A stretch of DNA of 28,562 bases, taken from assembly GCF_900549175.1 (NCBI RefSeq), contig NZ_URNN01000025.1:1-28562 (forward strand), read 5' to 3'. Origin of the DNA: an uncultured Prevotella sp. (lineage in GTDB: Bacteria > Bacteroidota > Bacteroidia > Bacteroidales > Bacteroidaceae). Shown here in pieces: positions 25,395 through 28,562 of the stretch (within the stretch, counting starts at the first letter, position 1; the number at the start of each line of letters is the position of its first letter). The translations under genes and the position numbers were made by a program. The notes below the pieces were generated by a model. That model had not been told where the DNA came from and ran no database searches. It saw only the letters and a program-made list of their open reading frames with translations.

Positions 25395-26888
25395 TCAGAG
25401 CGTTACGCCGTTCTTGAAGATGGATATTTCGCGGTATCCGTTCTCCTCGTTGCGTGCCTTTTCGCCGCTTGCCACGGCAAGAATCTTGTCGATGAATTCC
25501 GGAACGAGTTCGCCCATGGTCTTGTTTTCCACCAGTTGGCCTGCGCTGAAGTCAATCCAGTTGGGCTTGCGTGCGGCCAAAGTGGGGTTGGTGGCAATCT
25601 TCATGGTGGGGACAAATGTTCCGAACGGCGTGCCGCGGCCGGTGGTGAAGAGCACTATCTGGCATCCTGCGGAAGCCAGGGCGGTGGAGGCCACGAGGTC
25701 GTTGCCGGGAGCCGACAGCAGGTTCAGGCCGTTGCTTTCAAGACGGTCGCCATATTCCAGTACGCCGCTTACGGGGGCGCGGCCGCACTTCTGGGTGCAT
25801 CCCAGGGCCTTGTCCTCCAGTGTCGATATGCCTCCGGCCTTGTTGCCCGGCGACGGATTCTCGCCTACGGGCTCGCCGTGGCTGAGGAAGTATTCCTTGA
25901 AGTTGTTGACCATGCTCACCGTCTTCTCGAACAGCTCCGTGTTCTTGCAGCGGTTCATCAGTATTGTCTCCGCGCCAAACATCTCCGGCACCTCCGTCAG
26001 TATGGATGTTCCGCCTTGGACCACGAGCCAGTCGGAGAACTCGCCTACAAGCGGGTTGGCGGTGATGCCGCTGAAGCCGTCGCTGCCTCCGCACTTCAAT
26101 CCCACGCGGAGCTTGCTCACCGACACGTCCTCGCGCTTGTCTTCACGGGCTTTGGCGTAGAGGGCGCGCAGTATTTCCATGCCTGCCTCCACCTCGTCGC
26201 CGTCAACCTTTTGCGTGACAAGGAACTTGATGCGGTCGTGGTCGTAGTCGCCGAGCAGCTTCTCGAACTGTTCCGGCTGGTTGTTCTCGCATCCGAGTCC
26301 GAGCACGAGCACGCCTCCGGCATTGGGATGGAGCGTGATGTCGCGGAGTATCTTGCGCGTGTTCTCGTGGTCGCCGCTCAACTGTGAGCATCCGTAGTTG
26401 TGGTGCCAGGCGTAAACGGCGTCTATGCCCTCTTCTCCCGTCTCGCTGCGCAGTTGTCCGGCAAGCCTTTCCGCAATGCCGTTCACACAGCCCACGGTGG
26501 GCACAATCCATATTTCGTTGCGTGTTCCCACGTCGCCGTTCTTGCGTACATAGCCCTTAAAGGTGCGCTTTTCGTCTTTTATGTCAAGTGTCTCACTTAC
26601 AGGAGAGTATGTATATTCGAGTGTACCGGATAGATTTGTCTGGAGATTGTTCTCGTTCACCCAGTCGCCGGCTTTCAGATCTGTCTTCGCATGACCTATG
26701 GGGTAGCCGTATTTGATTATGTCCTTACCCTCGGGGGTGTCTGCAATCAGAATCTTGTGCCCTGCGGGCGTGTCCTGATTGACGGTGATGCTCTTGCCGT
26801 CCACTTCCACAACGTCGCCCTTGCTTTTTGCCTGCAGGCATACGATGACGGTGTCGGCCGGATTGATTTTGATGATAGTCTGTTTCAT
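25395..26888 (-). CDS. uxaA: Altronate dehydratase
   Basis: Dehydrates D-altronate to 2-keto-3-deoxygluconate in galacturonate breakdown. The 497 residues match UxaA. Residues 1 to about 95 are the SAF-type N-terminal domain (NQDTPAGHKILIAD; YGYPIGHAKTDLKAGDWV). The body contains GYVRKNGDVGTRNEIWIVPT, the Cys/His-rich HHNYGCSQLSGDH and LGLGCENNQ, then KCGGSDGFSG, and GRGTPFG near the end, all hallmarks of the UxaA/GarD family; the enzyme usually needs iron. It lies directly after the LacI-type gene (58-nt gap), and kdgK for the next step is divergent, so the local cluster handles hexuronate-derived KDG. uxaB/uxaC are not in the window. Confidence 0.93.
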   Translation of the reverse strand: MKQTIIKINPADTVIVCLQAKSKGDVVEVDGKSITVNQDTPAGHKILIADTPEGKDIIKYGYPIGHAKTDLKAGDWVNENNLQTNLSGTLEYTYSPVSETLDIKDEKRTFKGYVRKNGDVGTRNEIWIVPTVGCVNGIAERLAGQLRSETGEEGIDAVYAWHHNYGCSQLSGDHENTRKILRDITLHPNAGGVLVLGLGCENNQPEQFEKLLGDYDHDRIKFLVTQKVDGDEVEAGMEILRALYAKAREDKREDVSVSKLRVGLKCGGSDGFSGITANPLVGEFSDWLVVQGGTSILTEVPEMFGAETILMNRCKNTELFEKTVSMVNNFKEYFLSHGEPVGENPSPGNKAGGISTLEDKALGCTQKCGRAPVSGVLEYGDRLESNGLNLLSAPGNDLVASTALASAGCQIVLFTTGRGTPFGTFVPTMKIATNPTLAARKPNWIDFSAGQLVENKTMGELVPEFIDKILAVASGEKARNEENGYREISIFKNGVTL

Positions 26889-26946
26889 TTAAGTAGTTAT
26901 TTTGTTAATACTATTGTTTTGTTCTCCATTATGTGATGTCTGCGGG

Positions 26947-28014
26947 TTACAGTTGTGTGCGCCTGTAGAAGTCGATGTTCTCCTTAGTCAGGATTTCTAT
27001 GGGCATGTAGTTGACCGGTGTCACCTCCTTCTTCAGTACGATGGCCTCGAAGAGAGACTCTATGCACGCGAAGCCCTGCATGTAGGCATGCTGCGCTATG
27101 AGGAACGATATGGAGCCCTGCCGCAGACATTCGGCGTTCTTGTTCACCATGTCGTAGCCCATTATCTGTACGTTGCGCCTGTTGCTGCGCAGCAGGAACT
27201 CGCCCACGAGATGTGCTTTCGAGTTGAATGTTATGCAGTGGTGCACGTTGTGGTGTGCGGTGAAGAACTCCTCAAGAATGTCGTCGTACTTCTCCCTTTC
27301 CTCGTCCAGCGGAAGGTTCACCTCCGTTATGGCGACGTCGGGGAAGTGGTCGCGCATGTAATGCTTGAACCCTGTCTCGCGGTTTTCCTGCTGCTTGCTC
27401 GCCACGTTGCCGCCTTTCATCTGCTTCATGAGCATTATCTCTTTCTCCCTGGAGGCTATGAGCATGAGCATCTTTCCTGCAAAATATCCGCTGCAGAACG
27501 AGTCTTGCCCGTAGAAGGCCAGCGGCTTCAGGTCGGGCATGTAGGAATCGAGGAATACGAAAGGAATGTTTCTCTCGTGCAGCTCGTCCGTGAACTTGCG
27601 TGTGATGTCGAGTGCCGACGGAACGACAATGATGCCGTCGGGATTCTCTTTCAGGCTTTCTTCCGTCACCTTTACGAAGGTGTCGTTGTAGAAACGCTTG
27701 TAGTACTTTATCTTTATGTTGATGCCGAAGTCACGCCGGCGCTCTGCCGCGCTCATGGCTCCTTCCTCTATCTCTTCCCAGTAAGCCTCCGATTCGTGTT
27801 TGGGTATGATGCAGTGGAAGGTGTAGGTCTTGTTGTATGCCAGTGCACTTGCATACATGTTGGGATGAAAGTCCATCTCCTTCAGGGTTTTCTCTACTTT
27901 TTCGCGTGCGGCCTTTGATACGTTGGGCCTGTTGTGGAGCACTCTGTCAACCGTTCCGACAGACACTCCCGCCTGTTCTGCAATATCCTTTATTCTTATT
28001 TTGTCACTACCCAT
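26947..28014 (-). CDS. LacI-family transcriptional regulator
   Basis: A 355-residue repressor-type regulator. The N-terminal helix-turn-helix and hinge (IRIKDIAEQAGVSVGTVDRV at 7-26; hinge to about 60) are classic LacI/GalR, and residues 60-355 are a sugar-binding periplasmic-binding-protein fold (DGIIVVPSALD; YGQDSFCSGYFAGKM; VQIMGYDM). The ligand is unknown; a hexuronate or KDG-pathway intermediate is likely, because it sits between uxaA (58 nt downstream, same strand) and divergent kdgK. A TATTTTTG -7 box lies at 28048-28041 on the minus strand. Palindromes at 28084-28099 and 28155-28169 between this gene and kdgK are candidate operators. Confidence 0.9.
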   Translation of the reverse strand: MGSDKIRIKDIAEQAGVSVGTVDRVLHNRPNVSKAAREKVEKTLKEMDFHPNMYASALAYNKTYTFHCIIPKHESEAYWEEIEEGAMSAAERRRDFGINIKIKYYKRFYNDTFVKVTEESLKENPDGIIVVPSALDITRKFTDELHERNIPFVFLDSYMPDLKPLAFYGQDSFCSGYFAGKMLMLIASREKEIMLMKQMKGGNVASKQQENRETGFKHYMRDHFPDVAITEVNLPLDEEREKYDDILEEFFTAHHNVHHCITFNSKAHLVGEFLLRSNRRNVQIMGYDMVNKNAECLRQGSISFLIAQHAYMQGFACIESLFEAIVLKKEVTPVNYMPIEILTKENIDFYRRTQL

Positions 28015-28040
28015 GCTTGTCGTTTTGCGATTCTTCCTTG

Positions 28041-28048
28041 CAAAAATA
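28041..28048 (-). promoter_or_regulatory. -7 box of the lacI-uxaA transcript
   Basis: TATTTTTG on the minus strand matches TAnnTTTG and lies 26 nt before the regulator's ATG. No sharp -33 TTTG is visible. Confidence 0.55.
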
Positions 28049-28083
28049 CCAATAAAAAATGAATTGCAGTAACAGACATTCGG

Positions 28084-28169
28084 ATATTTTACGAAATATT
28101 GAAGATTTTGGCAGATTTGTTTCGCTGTTTAAGAATTATGTACTAATTTTGTAATCGACAAACTGTCGA
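28084..28169 (+). promoter_or_regulatory. kdgK promoter region with candidate LacI operators
   Basis: TAATTTTG at 28144-28151 fits the -7 consensus. Three nt downstream is TCGACA-AAC-TGTCGA (28155-28169), a perfect 6-3-6 palindrome over the expected transcription start, an ideal repressor site. A second palindrome, ATATTT-TACG-AAATAT (28084-28099), lies nearer the regulator gene. The sites are seen; which protein binds them is inferred. Confidence 0.6.
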
Positions 28170-28206
28170 ATCTATTATAAACATTAATAAATAATTAAAA
28201 TCAAAA

Positions 28207-28562
28207 ATGGCTAAAGTTGTAACATTGGGCGAGATAATGCTCCGCCTTTCACCTAACGGCAACGACCGTTTTATTCAGACAGACTCTTTCCGCATCATCC
28301 CCGGTGGCGGTGAGGCAAACGTTGCTGTTTCGCTGGCCAATTACGGCCTGCCGGTCGAATTCGTAACGCGCGTGCCGAAAAACGATATTGCGGATAGCTG
28401 CCTGCGCGAGTTGCGCAAATACGGCGTAGGCACGTCGCATGTCGTGTACGGCGGCGACCGGCTGGGGATTTATTTCCTCGAAACCGGGGCCGTAGCGCGG
28501 CCGAGCAAAGTGGTTTACGACCGCGCGCATTCGTCCGTTTCGGAGATCGCTCCGGGCATGGT
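28207..28562 (+). CDS. kdgK: 2-keto-3-deoxygluconate kinase, 3' end outside window
   Basis: The first 118 residues of a PfkB-family sugar kinase, cut by the window end. It starts MAKVVTLGEIMLRLSPNGND and shows the PfkB N-terminal signature IIPGGGEANVAVSLANYG at about 30-47. The MLRLSPNG...R..Q.D.F start is characteristic of KDG kinases, which phosphorylate KDG to KDPG. It is divergent from the LacI-type regulator, and uxaA makes its substrate, which supports the assignment. The catalytic Asp and ATP site lie beyond the window, so they cannot be checked. The next gene would often be a KDPG aldolase. Confidence 0.85.
   Translation, partial: MAKVVTLGEIMLRLSPNGNDRFIQTDSFRIIPGGGEANVAVSLANYGLPVEFVTRVPKNDIADSCLRELRKYGVGTSHVVYGGDRLGIYFLETGAVARPSKVVYDRAHSSVSEIAPGM

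Overview
The window looks like a chromosomal segment of a Bacteroidales bacterium, most likely Prevotellaceae or Bacteroidaceae; I cannot name the species from sequence alone. The evidence is repeated Bacteroidetes-type promoters (TTTG, about 20 nt, then TAnnTTTG, a short distance upstream of several starts), few Shine-Dalgarno sites, Bacteroidetes-sized PurM and GDP-fucose synthase, a TonB-dependent receptor relic, and sugar-acid catabolism under a LacI-family regulator. Coding DNA is mostly GC-rich, except for an AT-rich toxin-antitoxin island at about 5.5-7.0 kb.

Layout: (1) 1-445 holds intergenic repeats. (2) 523-5213 is a tight plus-strand operon, phoH-purC-menG-aroE-purM, for purine, menaquinone and aromatic synthesis. 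(3) 5396-5470 is tRNA-Arg(UCU) with its own promoter and terminator. (4) 5538-6950 holds two divergent type II toxin-antitoxin modules (YafQ-like with a ribbon-helix-helix antitoxin, and HicAB), each with its own promoter and candidate operators. (5) 7133-7872 is a TonB-dependent receptor ruined by an internal deletion, a frameshift and an amber codon. (6) 8212-12789 encodes an exported DPP4-type peptidase and a GH105-DUF4861 fusion. (7) 12957-20413 is a minus-strand run, glnS-TPR-dedA-manC-gmd-fcl, whose last three genes make GDP-L-fucose from mannose-1-phosphate. (8) 20505-22548 is a divergent pair, a C11 lipoprotein peptidase and an exported GH25 muramidase, sharing a symmetrical promoter region. 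(9) 22758-28014 on the minus strand is lacI-uxaA-nhaC-nucleotidyltransferase, with kdgK divergent and cut off by the window end.

The genes connect around sugar acids. UxaA makes 2-keto-3-deoxygluconate (KDG) from altronate, KdgK phosphorylates it, and the LacI-type protein between them is the obvious local regulator. The GH105 enzyme would release unsaturated uronate from pectin fragments, which reaches the same KDG pool by other enzymes not seen here.

The most unusual non-coding feature is the set of intergenic inverted repeats. At least four sequence families (1-320, 12808-12929, 14154-14360, 25204-25392) share one design: long arms, often made of iterated short words, around a spacer, filling gaps between genes. 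One is triply nested. A different 22-bp tandem array lies at 22563-22650. These, and a 12-mer occurring three times around hicAB, are the best candidates for undescribed biology.
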